The position numbers and the translations under genes were made by a program. This document shows, in pieces, positions 50,892 to 60,440 of a DNA stretch of 64,000 nt; positions within the stretch are counted from its first letter, which is position 1; every line of letters starts with the position of its first letter. Origin of the DNA: Streptomyces sp. T12 (lineage in GTDB: Bacteria > Actinomycetota > Actinomycetes > Streptomycetales > Streptomycetaceae); contig NZ_CP117866.1 of NCBI RefSeq assembly GCF_028736035.1, positions 6,200,001-6,264,000 of the forward strand, in the 5' to 3' direction. The notes below the pieces were generated by a model, which saw only the letters and a program-made list of their open reading frames with translations, ran no database searches and was not told the DNA's origin.

Positions 50892-51668
50892 GTGACCGCA
50901 GTGTCCACGCTCGCCGAGGCCGTGGTGGGCCGCAACGAGACGGTGCTCAGCGGTGCTCTGCTGCTCGCGCTGCCCATCGCGATGCTCGGCGGCCTCGTCT
51001 CCTTCTTCTCCCCGTGCGTCCTGCCGCTCGTCCCCGGTTACCTCTCCTACGTCACCGGAGTCAGCGGCACCGACCTGGCCGAGGCCCGGCGTGGCCGCAT
51101 GGTCGCCGGTGCCTCCCTCTTCGTGCTCGGCTTCACCGCGGTGTTCGTCTCCGGCGGGGCCCTGTTCGGCTACTGGGGCTCGACCCTGCAGGAGAACAAG
51201 GACGTCCTGACGAAGATCCTGGGCGTGCTCATGATCCTCATGGGCTTCTTCTTCATGGGCCTGATGCCCTGGCTCAGCCAGCGGGAGTTCCGCTTCCACA
51301 CCAAGCCGGCCACCGGGCTGGCCGGCGCCCCGGTGCTCGGCGCGCTGTTCGGCATCGGCTGGGCGCCCTGCATCGGCCCGACCCTGTCCTCTGTGCAGAC
51401 GCTCGCCTTCAACGAGGCCAGCGCCGGACGCGGCGCCATACTGACCGTCGCCTACTGCCTCGGCCTCGGCCTGCCTTTCGTGCTCGCCGCGGTCGCCTTC
51501 CGTAAGGCGCTCGGCGCCTTCGCCTGGGTCAAGCGCCACTATGTCTGGGTGATGCGCATCGGCGGCACCATGATGATCGTGACCGGTGTGCTGCTGCTGA
51601 CCGGCGCGTGGGACCGCATCGTGCAGGAGATGCAGGTCTGGTCCGACGGCTTCACTGTGGGGATCTGA
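50892..51668 (+). CDS. ccdA: CcdA-type thiol-disulfide transporter
   Basis: 258 residues with about six membrane spans. Two conserved motifs carry the redox cysteines: SFFSPCVLPLVPGYLSYV (about 36-53) and GIGWAPCIGPTLSS (about 153-166), the CcdA/DsbD transmembrane pair. It moves electrons from cytoplasmic thioredoxin to the ResA protein encoded just upstream. Confidence 0.94.
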   Translation: MTAVSTLAEAVVGRNETVLSGALLLALPIAMLGGLVSFFSPCVLPLVPGYLSYVTGVSGTDLAEARRGRMVAGASLFVLGFTAVFVSGGALFGYWGSTLQENKDVLTKILGVLMILMGFFFMGLMPWLSQREFRFHTKPATGLAGAPVLGALFGIGWAPCIGPTLSSVQTLAFNEASAGRGAILTVAYCLGLGLPFVLAAVAFRKALGAFAWVKRHYVWVMRIGGTMMIVTGVLLLTGAWDRIVQEMQVWSDGFTVGI

Positions 51669-51671
51669 TCC

Positions 51672-53402
51672 ATGAGCAACACCAAGACCAGCGCGCCCGA
51701 CAACACCCCGGGGCCTGCCGAGGACCAGGACCTGGGCGCCGCCGGCTCCCAGCTCTCCACCGCCCCCACCGAGGAGATCTCCCATCTCCCCTCCCTCGGC
51801 GTCATCGGCTGGGCCCGCTGGTTCTGGCGGCAGCTCACCTCGATGCGGGTCGCGCTGCTGCTGCTCCTGCTGCTGTCGCTCGGCGCGATCCCCGGCTCGC
51901 TCATCCCGCAGACCGGCATCGACGAGACGAAGGTCGCCGAGTTCCGCAAGGCGCACGAGACGCTCGCGCCGATCTACGACAAGCTCGGCCTCTTCCACGT
52001 CTACAGCTCGGTGTGGTTCTCCGCGATCTACATCCTGCTGTTCGTCTCCCTCATCGGCTGCATCGTCCCGCGCACCTGGCAGTTCGTCGGCCAGCTGCGC
52101 GGCCGTCCGCCGGGTGCCCCGAGGCGCCTGACCCGGCTGCCCGCCTACACCACCTGGCGCACCGAGGCCGAGCCCGAGCAGGTCCGCGCGGCCGCGCTCG
52201 CCCTGCTGAAGAAGCGCCGCTTCCGCGCCCATCTGTCCGGCGACGCCGTCGCCGCCGAGAAGGGCTATCTGCGCGAGGTCGGCAACCTCGCCTTCCACAT
52301 CGCGCTGATCGTGATGCTGATCGCCTTCGCCTGGGGCCAGCTGTTCAAGTCCGAGGGCAACAAGCTGATCGTCGAGGGCGACGGCTTCTCCAACACCCTC
52401 ACCCAGTACGACGACTTCAAGTCCGGCAGCCTCTTCAGCCAGGACGACCTCGACCCCTTCAGCTTCACCCTGAAGAACTTCAAGGGCACCTACGAGACGA
52501 CCGGCCCCAACCGCGGCACCCCGCGCACCTACGAAGCCGACCTCACCTACAGCATCGGCGCCTACGGCAAGGACAAGAAGACCACCGTCAAGGTCAACGA
52601 GCCGCTGGAGATCGGCGACTCGAAGGTCTACCTCGTCAGCCACGGCTACGCCCCCGTCATCACGGTCCGCGACGGCAAGGGCGACGTCGTCTACCAGGAC
52701 GCCGTGCCCCTCCTTCCCCTGGACGGCAACGTCACCTCCACCGGCGCCATCAAGGTCATGGACGGCTACCGCGACGCCAAGGGCAAGTGGGACCAGCTCG
52801 GCTTCCAGGCCTTCTTCCTGCCGTCGTACGGCGGCTCGGGCACCGCGGTGGTCTCGCAGTTCCCGGCACTGCTCAACCCGGTGCTGAACCTGGAGGCCTA
52901 CCACGGCGACCTCGGTGTCAACTCGGGCCTCCCACAGAGCGTGTACCAGCTGAACAAGAAGAACCTGAAGGGGTTCAAGGACTCCAAGGGCGCGCAGCTC
53001 AGGGAGAACCTGAAGCCCGGCGAGACCATGAAGCTCCCGAACGGCGCCGGCTCGATCACCTTCGAGAAGGAGGTCAAGGAGTGGGCCGGCTTCCAGGTCG
53101 CCCGCCAGCCCGGCAGCGGCTGGGCGCTCGCCGGTTCCGTCGCCGCGATCTTCGGCCTCGCCGCCTCCCTGTTCATCCAGCGCCGCCGCGTGTGGGTGCG
53201 GGCCACCACCGGCAGTGACGGCGTCACGGTCGTCGAGATGGCCGGCCTCGGCCGCAGCGAGTCCGCCAAGGTGCCCGAGGAACTCGGCGACCTCGCCGGG
53301 ATCCTGTACGAGCAGGCGCCGGGGGCACCCGACGGCACGGGGGCGGAGCCGGACGGTGTGTCCGACTCCGACGCCGCATCTGCCGAAGGGGCTGAGAATT
53401 GA
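51672..53402 (+). CDS. resB: Cytochrome c biogenesis protein ResB (Ccs1)
   Basis: 576 residues; starts 3 bases after ccdA. Three N-terminal membrane spans (about 57-80, 110-135, 200-225), a large external domain (about 240-480) and a C-terminal span (WALAGSVAAIFGLAASLFI, about 492-510). TSMRVALLLLLLLSLGAIPG and FHVYSSVWFSAIYILLFVSLIGCIVPRT are typical of ResB. With CcsB it forms the haem export/ligation complex. Confidence 0.93.
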   Translation: MSNTKTSAPDNTPGPAEDQDLGAAGSQLSTAPTEEISHLPSLGVIGWARWFWRQLTSMRVALLLLLLLSLGAIPGSLIPQTGIDETKVAEFRKAHETLAPIYDKLGLFHVYSSVWFSAIYILLFVSLIGCIVPRTWQFVGQLRGRPPGAPRRLTRLPAYTTWRTEAEPEQVRAAALALLKKRRFRAHLSGDAVAAEKGYLREVGNLAFHIALIVMLIAFAWGQLFKSEGNKLIVEGDGFSNTLTQYDDFKSGSLFSQDDLDPFSFTLKNFKGTYETTGPNRGTPRTYEADLTYSIGAYGKDKKTTVKVNEPLEIGDSKVYLVSHGYAPVITVRDGKGDVVYQDAVPLLPLDGNVTSTGAIKVMDGYRDAKGKWDQLGFQAFFLPSYGGSGTAVVSQFPALLNPVLNLEAYHGDLGVNSGLPQSVYQLNKKNLKGFKDSKGAQLRENLKPGETMKLPNGAGSITFEKEVKEWAGFQVARQPGSGWALAGSVAAIFGLAASLFIQRRRVWVRATTGSDGVTVVEMAGLGRSESAKVPEELGDLAGILYEQAPGAPDGTGAEPDGVSDSDAASAEGAEN

Positions 53403-53589
53403 ATCCTCTCCCGTGCGGAACAAGGGAGATTCCTGGCTCTCGCCGCCCGGCGGACCAGCGGCCCTCCGGGTCTTCCACGATCAACGCCAGCCGGGTTGAA
53501 ACCAGCCCGGTAACACGACCGCAACTCTTCTCGCAGACCTCACCGCCCGACCGCAAGTCGCCGGGATATTCACCCGAAGGAGTGCTGAG

Positions 53590-54690
53590 GTGACTCTCGC
53601 CGCCGCAACCGATCTGGCCGCCGCCACCAACGAAAACCTCGCGAGCATCAGCAACACGCTGATCTACTCGTCGATGGCCGTCTACACCCTGGCCTTCTTC
53701 GCGTACATCGCCGAATGGCTCCTCGGCAGCCGCAGCAAGGTCGGCCGTACGGCCGCCGCGCTCACCCCGGCGAAGGCCAAGAAGGCCGACGCGCCCGCCG
53801 TCACCGTGAAGCAGAGCGGCTCCACCGCCGTACTGGAGCGGCCGAAGGTCGTCGTGCGGGCCACCGCCGGTCAGCGGGACGTGCCGGACGGGCCCGGGGC
53901 GCACGGCGGGGACGCGCAGGGCGACCTCTACGGGCGTATCGCCATCTCCCTCACCGTCCTCGCCTTCCTGGTCGAGTTCGGCGGTGTGCTCGCGCGGGCT
54001 CTGTCGGTGCAGCGGGCGCCGTGGGGCAACATGTACGAGTTCAACATCACCTTCTCCACGGTCGCCGTCGGCGTGTACCTCGGGCTGCTCGCGCTGAAGA
54101 AGAACGTGCGCTGGCTCGGGCTGTTCCTGATCACCACGGTCCTCCTCGATCTCGGCCTCGCCGTCACTGTCTTGTACACCGCCAGCGACCAGTTGGTTCC
54201 CGCCCTCCACTCGTACTGGCTGTACATCCACGTCTCCACGGCGATCTTCTGCGGCGCGGTGTTCTACGTGGGCGCGGTCTCCACGCTGCTCTACCTCTTC
54301 AAGGACAGTTACGAGAACAAGCTGGCGAACGGCGGCACCCCCGGCCGCTTCGCGAACTCCGTCCTCGACCGGCTGCCCGCCTCGGCGTCCCTCGACAAGT
54401 TCTCCTACCGGGTCAACGCCGCCGTCTTCCCGCTGTGGACGTTCACGATCATCGCGGGCGCCATCTGGGCGGGTGACGCCTGGGGCCGCTACTGGGGCTG
54501 GGACCCCAAGGAGACCTGGTCCTTCATCACCTGGGTCGCCTACGCCTGCTACCTGCACGCCCGTGCCACGGCCGGCTGGAAGGGCCGCAAGGCCGCCTAC
54601 CTGGCTCTGATCGCCTTCGGCTGCTGGCTGTTCAACTACTACGGCGTCAACATCTTCGTCTCCGGCAAGCACTCGTACGCCGGGGTGTAA
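53590..54690 (+). CDS. ccsB: Cytochrome c assembly protein CcsB (ResC)
   Basis: 366 residues, multi-span. The haem-handling W-rich signature AGDAWGRYWGWDPKETWSFITW (about 295-315, so within twenty-odd residues) and external/internal His residues (e.g. SYWLYIHVSTAIF) identify the family. A leader extension of ~60 residues with a variable cytoplasmic loop precedes the core. GAAGGAG lies upstream of GTG 53590. A 187-bp gap separates it from resB. Confidence 0.93.
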   Translation: MTLAAATDLAAATNENLASISNTLIYSSMAVYTLAFFAYIAEWLLGSRSKVGRTAAALTPAKAKKADAPAVTVKQSGSTAVLERPKVVVRATAGQRDVPDGPGAHGGDAQGDLYGRIAISLTVLAFLVEFGGVLARALSVQRAPWGNMYEFNITFSTVAVGVYLGLLALKKNVRWLGLFLITTVLLDLGLAVTVLYTASDQLVPALHSYWLYIHVSTAIFCGAVFYVGAVSTLLYLFKDSYENKLANGGTPGRFANSVLDRLPASASLDKFSYRVNAAVFPLWTFTIIAGAIWAGDAWGRYWGWDPKETWSFITWVAYACYLHARATAGWKGRKAAYLALIAFGCWLFNYYGVNIFVSGKHSYAGV

Positions 54691-54778
54691 CTCACCTACA
54701 GGCCCGTTACGTTGAAGGCCGGTTCCTGTGACTCAGGTCATGGGAACCGGCCTTCGCCGTGCGGACAGGTAGCAGGAT

Positions 54779-55384
54779 GTGGATACGAATCTGCGGAAAC
54801 GCATCCGCGCGGGGGACCACAACGCTTTCGGTGAGCTCTTCGACGCGTACGCACGCTCCGTCTACAACCATGCCTTCCGGCTCACGGGGGAGTGGTCGAC
54901 GGCCGAGGACGTCGTCTCGCTGACCTTCCTGGAGGCCTGGCGGCTGCGCGAGAGGCTCGACGAGGAGGGCGGCTCGCCGCGCCCCTGGCTGCTCGGCATC
55001 GCCACCAACGTCACGCGCAACACCCGTCGCGCGGCCCGACGGCATGAGGCCGCGGTCGCCCGCCTGCCGCGCGACGAGACCGTACGGGACTTCGCCGACG
55101 AGGTCGCGGACCGTATCGACGACGCCGCGCAACTGGCCGTCGTGCGGACCGCGTTGGCCAGGCTGAGACGGGCCGAGCGCGAGGTGCTGGCGCTGTGCGT
55201 GTGGTCGGGGCTGGACTACCGGGCGGCGGCGGACGCCCTGGGGGTGCCGGTGGGGACCGTACGGTCACGGCTGTCGCGGGCGCGGACGAAACTCGCGAAA
55301 CACATGGAACCACCCGAGCGGCGCGGACAGATGAGAGGTGACCGCACCACCGCGGTCGGGCCCCTGAGGGAGGGAAGCCGATGA
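54779..55384 (+). CDS. ECF RNA polymerase sigma factor
   Basis: 201 residues from GTG 54779. Region 2 (FGELFDAYARSVYNHAFRLTG, then AEDVVSLTFLEAWRLRERL) and region 4 (RRAEREVLALCVWSGLDYRAA, AADALGVPVGTVRSRLSRARTKL) are both clear. It overlaps the following gene by four bases. A CU044_5270-type product encoded next is the usual partner of this subfamily and may act as its membrane anti-sigma factor. Confidence 0.93.
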   Translation: MDTNLRKRIRAGDHNAFGELFDAYARSVYNHAFRLTGEWSTAEDVVSLTFLEAWRLRERLDEEGGSPRPWLLGIATNVTRNTRRAARRHEAAVARLPRDETVRDFADEVADRIDDAAQLAVVRTALARLRRAEREVLALCVWSGLDYRAAADALGVPVGTVRSRLSRARTKLAKHMEPPERRGQMRGDRTTAVGPLREGSR

Positions 55385-56316
55385 ACCAGCTCCCGGAGCT
55401 TCCGGAGAGAGACCTTCCGCCGGGCCGTCACCGACTCCTCAAGGAGCACCTGATGACCGAGATCCGGCAGGAACCGTCCGAAGCCCCCGTGCGCAGGCGC
55501 TTTCTGCGCACCGCACTGGTCGTGGGCGCCGTCGCGGCCGTCACCGCCGTCACCGTCACGCTCACCGTCCCGTCCGGGCAGGCGGAGCGGGCCGCGACGC
55601 CGGACAAGCGAGCCGGGACGAACGACGCCGCCCGGCTGCTGGAGGACATCGCGCTCGCCGCCGAGCACGCGAAGGCACCAGCCGACATCCGGGACGACCA
55701 GTTCGTGTACATCAAGAGCAAAGTCGGCTGGACCACGCAGACGAACGACGAGCCCGCGAAGCTCCAGCCGATCCACGAGCGCGAGGTGTGGAAGTCGGTG
55801 GACGGCCGCCGGAAGGGCCTGCTGGACGAGCCCTACCAGGGCTTCGACGACGAGCCTCTGGACGCGGAGCTCGCCGGCATCCCGTCCAACACCAACTACC
55901 GCCACCTCCAGACCCTGCCGACCGACCCCGAGAAGATGTACGCCTGGCTGAACAGGGTCAGCGAGGGCAGCAACAGCAAGGACGAGGCCAACTTCGTCCT
56001 CGTCGGCGACCTCGTCCGCGAGTCCCTGATGCCGCCCCCGCAGGCCGCTGCCCTCTACCGGGCCGCCGCCAGGATCTCCGGGGTCTTCGTGATCGACGAC
56101 GCCGTGGACGCGGCCGGCCGACACGGCGTCGCGGTCGCCAGGGTGGACCGCGGGCAGCGCTTCGAGCTGATCTTCGACAAGAAGACCAAGGAGTTCCTGG
56201 GCGAACGCGAGGTGGCCGTCGAGGACCTGCCCTGGGGCTTCAAGAAGGGCGACATCACCGGCCGTGCCGCGATCCTGGAGCGCACGGTCGTCGACAAGGC
56301 AGGTCAGCGCCCGTAA
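55381..56316 (+). CDS. CU044_5270-family membrane protein
   Basis: 311 residues. A short cytoplasmic N-terminus with PERDLPPGRHRLLKEHLMTEI, a single membrane segment (about 41-63), and an external domain with DDQFVYIKSKVGW and RISGVFVIDDAVDAAGRHGVAVAR, which define the family. Start overlaps the sigma factor stop (ATGA), as in other Streptomyces pairs, so an anti-sigma or surface-sensing role is inferred. Confidence 0.87.
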   Translation: MNQLPELPERDLPPGRHRLLKEHLMTEIRQEPSEAPVRRRFLRTALVVGAVAAVTAVTVTLTVPSGQAERAATPDKRAGTNDAARLLEDIALAAEHAKAPADIRDDQFVYIKSKVGWTTQTNDEPAKLQPIHEREVWKSVDGRRKGLLDEPYQGFDDEPLDAELAGIPSNTNYRHLQTLPTDPEKMYAWLNRVSEGSNSKDEANFVLVGDLVRESLMPPPQAAALYRAAARISGVFVIDDAVDAAGRHGVAVARVDRGQRFELIFDKKTKEFLGEREVAVEDLPWGFKKGDITGRAAILERTVVDKAGQRP

Positions 56317-56354
56317 GGGGTGCATATCGTCCCCGGCGGGGTCAGGCTGGTGTC

Positions 56355-56759
56355 ATGACCGGTTCCGTAGAACAGGGCATCAGCCAGACCCACGGGAACA
56401 CGCACATCCTGCACTTCCTGGTGCGGCTTCCCCGGCCGATGGAGACGGTCTGGACGGCGCTGAGTACGCCGGAGGGGCTCGCGGCCTGGTTCACCGCCGC
56501 CGACGTCCTGGAACCCCGCCTCGGCGGTGCGGTCACGCTGCGTGACCTCGGCTCCGGGCGGGTCACCGCGTGGGACGTGGAGCGGGTCGCCGAGTACACG
56601 CTGGAGGGCGGCGGCCGGATCAGGTTCCATCTGGAGCGGGACGGCGACCAGGGCAGCGCCCTGCGCTTCACCCATGAGTTCCAGGGCGGGGTGGAGTCGG
56701 AACCACGGTGGCGAGCGCGCTTCGAGCGGTTGATCGACGTACTCGAAGCGGGCGCGTGA
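56355..56759 (+). CDS. SRPBCC/AHSA1-like protein
   Basis: 134 residues. The START-like fold is read from LHFLVRLPRPMETVWTALST, PEGLAAWFTAADVLEPRLGG and ERVAEYTLEGGGRIRFHLE. Ligand unknown; small hydrophobic ligand binding or Hsp90-activator-like function are the usual annotations. Confidence 0.85.
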   Translation: MTGSVEQGISQTHGNTHILHFLVRLPRPMETVWTALSTPEGLAAWFTAADVLEPRLGGAVTLRDLGSGRVTAWDVERVAEYTLEGGGRIRFHLERDGDQGSALRFTHEFQGGVESEPRWRARFERLIDVLEAGA

Positions 56760-56864
56760 CCTCTACACAGCGCCTCCTGACCGGCTACGACGTCGTCCGG
56801 CGAAGAGGGCTCCGTGCCCGTGCGGCCGTCTGACCACCCGCACCTTCCCCCCCCGTCCGTTGGG

Positions 56865-58238
56865 TTACGAGACTGTCGACATGATGATGTCCCGAAGCCG
56901 CTCCACATACAGCCGCATGTTCTTGTACGCGATGTCGGTGTCCGGGTAGCGGCACGTGAACCACAGGCCCTCGTGGAGCCGGTTGAACCACACGTACACC
57001 TTGTCGCCGTACGCCACCCTGCCCAGTCCGTACACCTTCAGATCGGTCCACCGCGCCGAGCCGGGGACGTCCCGGGCGTCGAGGAACGAGACGACCGAGT
57101 ACAGGTCGGGCGACGTCGGGCGGAAGTCCGAGCCGAGCAGGTCCAGGACCCGGGCGAGAGGGATGCGGGCCAGCGGCCGGTTGGTCCGCAACTCGGCGCG
57201 CACCGCTTTCAGGGCGCTGGTGAAGTCGGGTACGGAGGCCACGGGAATCTCGATCGGCGCGGCGCCCACGAACCAGCCCACGGAGTCCGACCACTCGGCC
57301 CGGTCCCGGGTGTGGAACGGCACGACCGTGCGGTAGACGGGCGCTCCGCCGATCTCGTGCACGACAAGGCCGGTGGCGGCCAGAACCCCGACCAGGCTTC
57401 CGCCGTAGGGACGGCAGTACGCCTCGAATGCCGCGGCGGCGTCGGCGTCCACGATCATCTCGCGCATGAGTTTCTGGGTGTGCAGGCCGCCGGGATCGAT
57501 GCCGAGCTCGACGGGGAAGTTCGGCAGCTGTCCCTCGCAGCGGTCGATGAACTCCCGCCAGCGAGCGACGATCACGTGGTCGTCGGCGATCCGATCCGCC
57601 TTCTCCCGCTCGATCTCGCAGAAGTCGACGTAACTGGCGACCGGCGGCTCCTGCACAGGGCGGCCCTCGACGGCTGCCGCGTAGAGATCGTGGATCTCGG
57701 CGGGGATGCGCATGATGGAGTAGCCGTCGACGTTGCTGTGATCGAAAGCCATGTACACGCTGGTGCAGTCGTCCCGGACAACGGCCGCGTAGATGAAGTT
57801 CGGCCAGCGGAGTGCGTACGCCGCGGCGTCGAAGCGGTCCTGGAGGTACTGGACCAGCTCCGCCGCGTCGGGGAAGTCGCCGACCACCTCGCGCAGGAGC
57901 GACACGGTCTCGGCGTCGACCGTGAACCGGTGCATGTCGCCGTCGGTCCAGCGGAAGCCGCTGCGCAGCGTCTCGTGCCGGAGCGTCCAGCCGTGCAGCG
58001 CCTCCTGCAGCGCGTCGAGATCGACCCGGCCCGGGACGTCGAACGCCGTGCCGAGCCAGGTCGGCAGGAACAGGCCGTCCTCACACACGGAGTGGACGGT
58101 TTTGAGATGGGACTCCTGGACGTACGCCGGCGGCCTGGAGTCCGCCGGCAGGCCCGTCGCCGTCGCCACCGTCGCCGGACTGAGCGTCCATTCGACGAGC
58201 CGTCCGGGCCGGACCTCGCAGCGCTGGATGTCAGTCAT
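56865..58238 (-). CDS. Orphan condensation-domain acyltransferase
   Basis: 457 residues from ATG 58238. The chloramphenicol-acetyltransferase/condensation fold shows VYMAFDHSNVDGYSIMRIP: the catalytic His-x3-Asp-Gly is kept, while the first His of HHxxxDG is Asp. Other parts include ALHGWTLRHETLRSGF (C2-like) and SVGWFVGAAPIEIP near residue 315. No adenylation or carrier domains are near, so it acts as a free acyltransferase, perhaps with the oxygenase and deaminase upstream. Product unknown. Confidence 0.85.
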   Translation of the reverse strand: MTDIQRCEVRPGRLVEWTLSPATVATATGLPADSRPPAYVQESHLKTVHSVCEDGLFLPTWLGTAFDVPGRVDLDALQEALHGWTLRHETLRSGFRWTDGDMHRFTVDAETVSLLREVVGDFPDAAELVQYLQDRFDAAAYALRWPNFIYAAVVRDDCTSVYMAFDHSNVDGYSIMRIPAEIHDLYAAAVEGRPVQEPPVASYVDFCEIEREKADRIADDHVIVARWREFIDRCEGQLPNFPVELGIDPGGLHTQKLMREMIVDADAAAAFEAYCRPYGGSLVGVLAATGLVVHEIGGAPVYRTVVPFHTRDRAEWSDSVGWFVGAAPIEIPVASVPDFTSALKAVRAELRTNRPLARIPLARVLDLLGSDFRPTSPDLYSVVSFLDARDVPGSARWTDLKVYGLGRVAYGDKVYVWFNRLHEGLWFTCRYPDTDIAYKNMRLYVERLRDIIMSTVS

Positions 58239-58338
58239 TCGCACAGGCGGCTCCATTCGGGGCGGAGGACACACCCAAACGGGTGGTATCTCGCCCAACG
58301 AGGCAACCCTTACTCAGAAACGGCCGCCGCGATCAGCC

Positions 58339-58464
58339 GACGGCGACCCGGCGACGGCGGCCAGGCGACGGCGACCCGGCGACGGCGGCCAGGCGACGGC
58401 GACCCGGCGACGGCGGCCAGGCGACGGCGGCCAGGCGACGGCGACCCGGCGACGGCGGTCAGTC
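58339..58464. repeat. Nine 14-bp tandem repeats
   Basis: Nine units of GACGGCGACCCGGC or GACGGCGGCCAGGC, alternating in the first six. They occupy the gap between the condensation-domain gene and the oxygenase stop. A minus-strand or plus-strand protein read through it would be Arg/Ala/Pro repeats only, so it is not coding. Confidence 0.85.
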
Positions 58465-59442
58465 GACCGTGATCGAGTCCAGCTTCTCCCGCAGATACAC
58501 ATGCGAGTCGACGGGCTCGTAGGCCACTCGCCCCACCGGTGCCGGGACGGACTCGACGAGCGTTCCGGGCGTGCACTCCCCGAAGTAGACGAGGGACATC
58601 AGCTCCTCGGCGGGAGTGTCGGCGGGCGGCGGCAGCACCCGGTGGCGGCCCGACCGCCAGCGGTCACCGGTCCAACGCGCCATCAGATCACCGATGTTGA
58701 TCGTGAAGGCGTCCGGGTCGTACGGCGCGTCCTCCCATCCGCCCTCGTCCGTGTAGACCTGCAGCCCGCCCTTACCCGCCTGCCGGTCGAGGATCGTCAC
58801 CGTCCCGAAGTCGGTGTGCGGCCCGATACGGAACTGGCCCGGCGCCGGCTCCCCGATGACCTCCGTACCCGGATACCAGTTGATGTTGAAGCCGTACGTC
58901 GGATGGTCCATGTGCCGTGAGAAGAAGTCGGGTTCGAGGCCGAGGGCCTCGCCGAGCAGCGAGAGGAGCTGCTTCTCCAGCTCGCCCATGCGCTCCAGGT
59001 ACTCCTCGCACAGCGACCGGAGTTCGGGCACCTCCGCGGGCCACACGTTGGGCGCGTACCACTCGGCGTTGACGACGGGGTCGTCGAAGGGCTCGTGGGT
59101 CGCGAACGTCAGCGACTCCTTGAGGTCCGGCGGGGTCTCGGTGCCCTCCGCGTACCCGTTGGCCTCCGCGCCCGGCCCGAGCCAGCCGCGCCCGCCGACC
59201 TTCGCCTCGTAACGCTGCTTGACCTCGACGGGGAGCACGAAGAAGGTACGGGCCGCCGCCCGGATCCGCGCGCGCAGCGCCGGGTCCACCCCGTGCCCGG
59301 TGACCAGGAGGAACCCGGCGGTCCGCAGGGCCTCGTCGACGGTACGGGCGATCGTCCTGCGCGCCTGGCCGTCACCTTCGAGCCAGGGCTTGAGGTCGAT
59401 CGTGGGGATGCGTGGCATGTGTGGCATGCGTGGCTTACTCAC
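58459..59442 (-). CDS. 2OG-Fe(II) oxygenase, isopenicillin N synthase-like
   Basis: 327 residues from GTG 59442, with GAGGA 5 bases before. Double-stranded beta-helix core: GPHTDFGTVTIL (HxD), GGWEDAPYDPDAFTINIGDLM, and SGRHRVLPPP (distal His), with R binding 2-oxoglutarate in the usual place. The N-terminus PRIPTIDLKPWLEGD is typical of the family. It overlaps the deaminase gene end by 8 bases. It oxidises a small molecule, maybe shared with the neighbours. Confidence 0.9.
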   Translation of the reverse strand: MSKPRMPHMPRIPTIDLKPWLEGDGQARRTIARTVDEALRTAGFLLVTGHGVDPALRARIRAAARTFFVLPVEVKQRYEAKVGGRGWLGPGAEANGYAEGTETPPDLKESLTFATHEPFDDPVVNAEWYAPNVWPAEVPELRSLCEEYLERMGELEKQLLSLLGEALGLEPDFFSRHMDHPTYGFNINWYPGTEVIGEPAPGQFRIGPHTDFGTVTILDRQAGKGGLQVYTDEGGWEDAPYDPDAFTINIGDLMARWTGDRWRSGRHRVLPPPADTPAEELMSLVYFGECTPGTLVESVPAPVGRVAYEPVDSHVYLREKLDSITVD

Positions 59443-59893
59443 CGATGTCCTCGTTCCACAGTGCCGGATGGTTCTTGATGAAGTCGCGCATCATGCCGAT
59501 GCACCCGGAATCGTCCAGGAGCACGATCTCCACACCGTGCTCGGCCAGCCAGTCGTGCCCGCCGTGAAAGGTGACCGCCTCGCCGATCACCACCCGGGAG
59601 ATCCCGAACTGCCGGACCAGGCCGGAGCAGTACCAGCAGGGTGAGAGCGTGGTCACCATGGTCGTGCCGCGATACGACCGCTGCCGTCCCGCCGCCCGGA
59701 AAGCGGCCGTCTCCGCGTGCATGGACGGGTCGCCGTCCTGGACCCGCCGGTTGTGCCCACGCCCGAGCAGCGCCCCGTCGGCCCCGTAGAGCGCGGCCCC
59801 GATCGGGATGCCGCCTTCGCCGAGCCCGGCGCGGGCCTCCTCGACGGCGGTGGCGAGCCACGTACGGGCGGTCGCCTGGTCCAAGAGCTGCAT
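59435..59893 (-). CDS. Nucleoside/cytosine deaminase family protein
   Basis: 152 residues. The zinc site is complete: MHAETAAFRAAG (HAE, proton-shuttling Glu) and TLSPCWYCSGL (PCxxC). The length fits CDA-fold deaminases of the guanine/cytosine type. ATG 59893 is preferred over GTG 59902 because of GGAGAG at 8 bases. A PucR-type regulator remnant upstream suggests that this gene once belonged to a purine-catabolic context. Confidence 0.9.
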   Translation of the reverse strand: MQLLDQATARTWLATAVEEARAGLGEGGIPIGAALYGADGALLGRGHNRRVQDGDPSMHAETAAFRAAGRQRSYRGTTMVTTLSPCWYCSGLVRQFGISRVVIGEAVTFHGGHDWLAEHGVEIVLLDDSGCIGMMRDFIKNHPALWNEDIGE

Positions 59894-59994
59894 GCCTCTC
59901 ACTCTCCTGTGGGCGGAACACGAAGGGCAACGTGCGGAAAGTACTCTCCCCGGCGGCCGCCCGCGGACGAACTGTCAGCGCCCTGGAGGTCCCC

Positions 59995-60440
59995 GTGCCC
60001 GCACTCCCCCTCCGCGAGGTCCTGACCCTCGACCCGGTCCGGGCCGCCGGCCTCGCGGTGGAGTTCCCGCCGGCCTCCCGGTGGAGGTCGGCCGCTCCCT
60101 GCCGCACATGCAGGCGGCGGTGATCGACGAGGCCCGCCGGGGTTCCGTCACACGGCCACGGGGCGACGACCGTACGGCGGCCCTGGCGGGCTCCCCCCCC
60201 GGGCCGGGCGGGCTGCGGGCCGCCTTCCCGGGGGACGTGCCGGCACTCCCGGGGCCACGCCGACCGGGAACGCCTCGCCGGGATCACCCACCCGTACCGT
60301 CGCCCTGCTCCACATCGGCCGGCAGTCGCTCTACCGGCGGCTGGAGCGGATCGAGTCGCTGCTCGGGCTGGAGATCGGCGATCCGCATCTGCTGGGGGAG
60401 CTGCCGGCGGCGGCCCGAATCCCGTTCCCCGGCGGCACTC
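59995..60440 (+). pseudogene. Degraded PucR-family regulator
   Basis: A good start survives: GGAGG before GTG 59995, then PALPLREVLTLDPVRAAGLA, the PucR N-terminus. After that the frame breaks repeatedly; parts of the middle are missing, but the C-terminal helix-turn-helix is still readable in another frame as GRQSLYRRLERIESLLGLEI and GDPHLLGELPAAARI. Only about 150 codons of the ~400-600 usual remain. Confidence 0.75.

Noticed and set aside
50865..53423. 852-codon open frame opposite ccdA and resB
   Set aside because: Glu/Gly/Asp-rich antisense translation of two well-recognised genes; no start signal.
58339..58464. CRISPR array
   Set aside because: Units are 14 bp and contiguous without spacers; no cas genes in the window.
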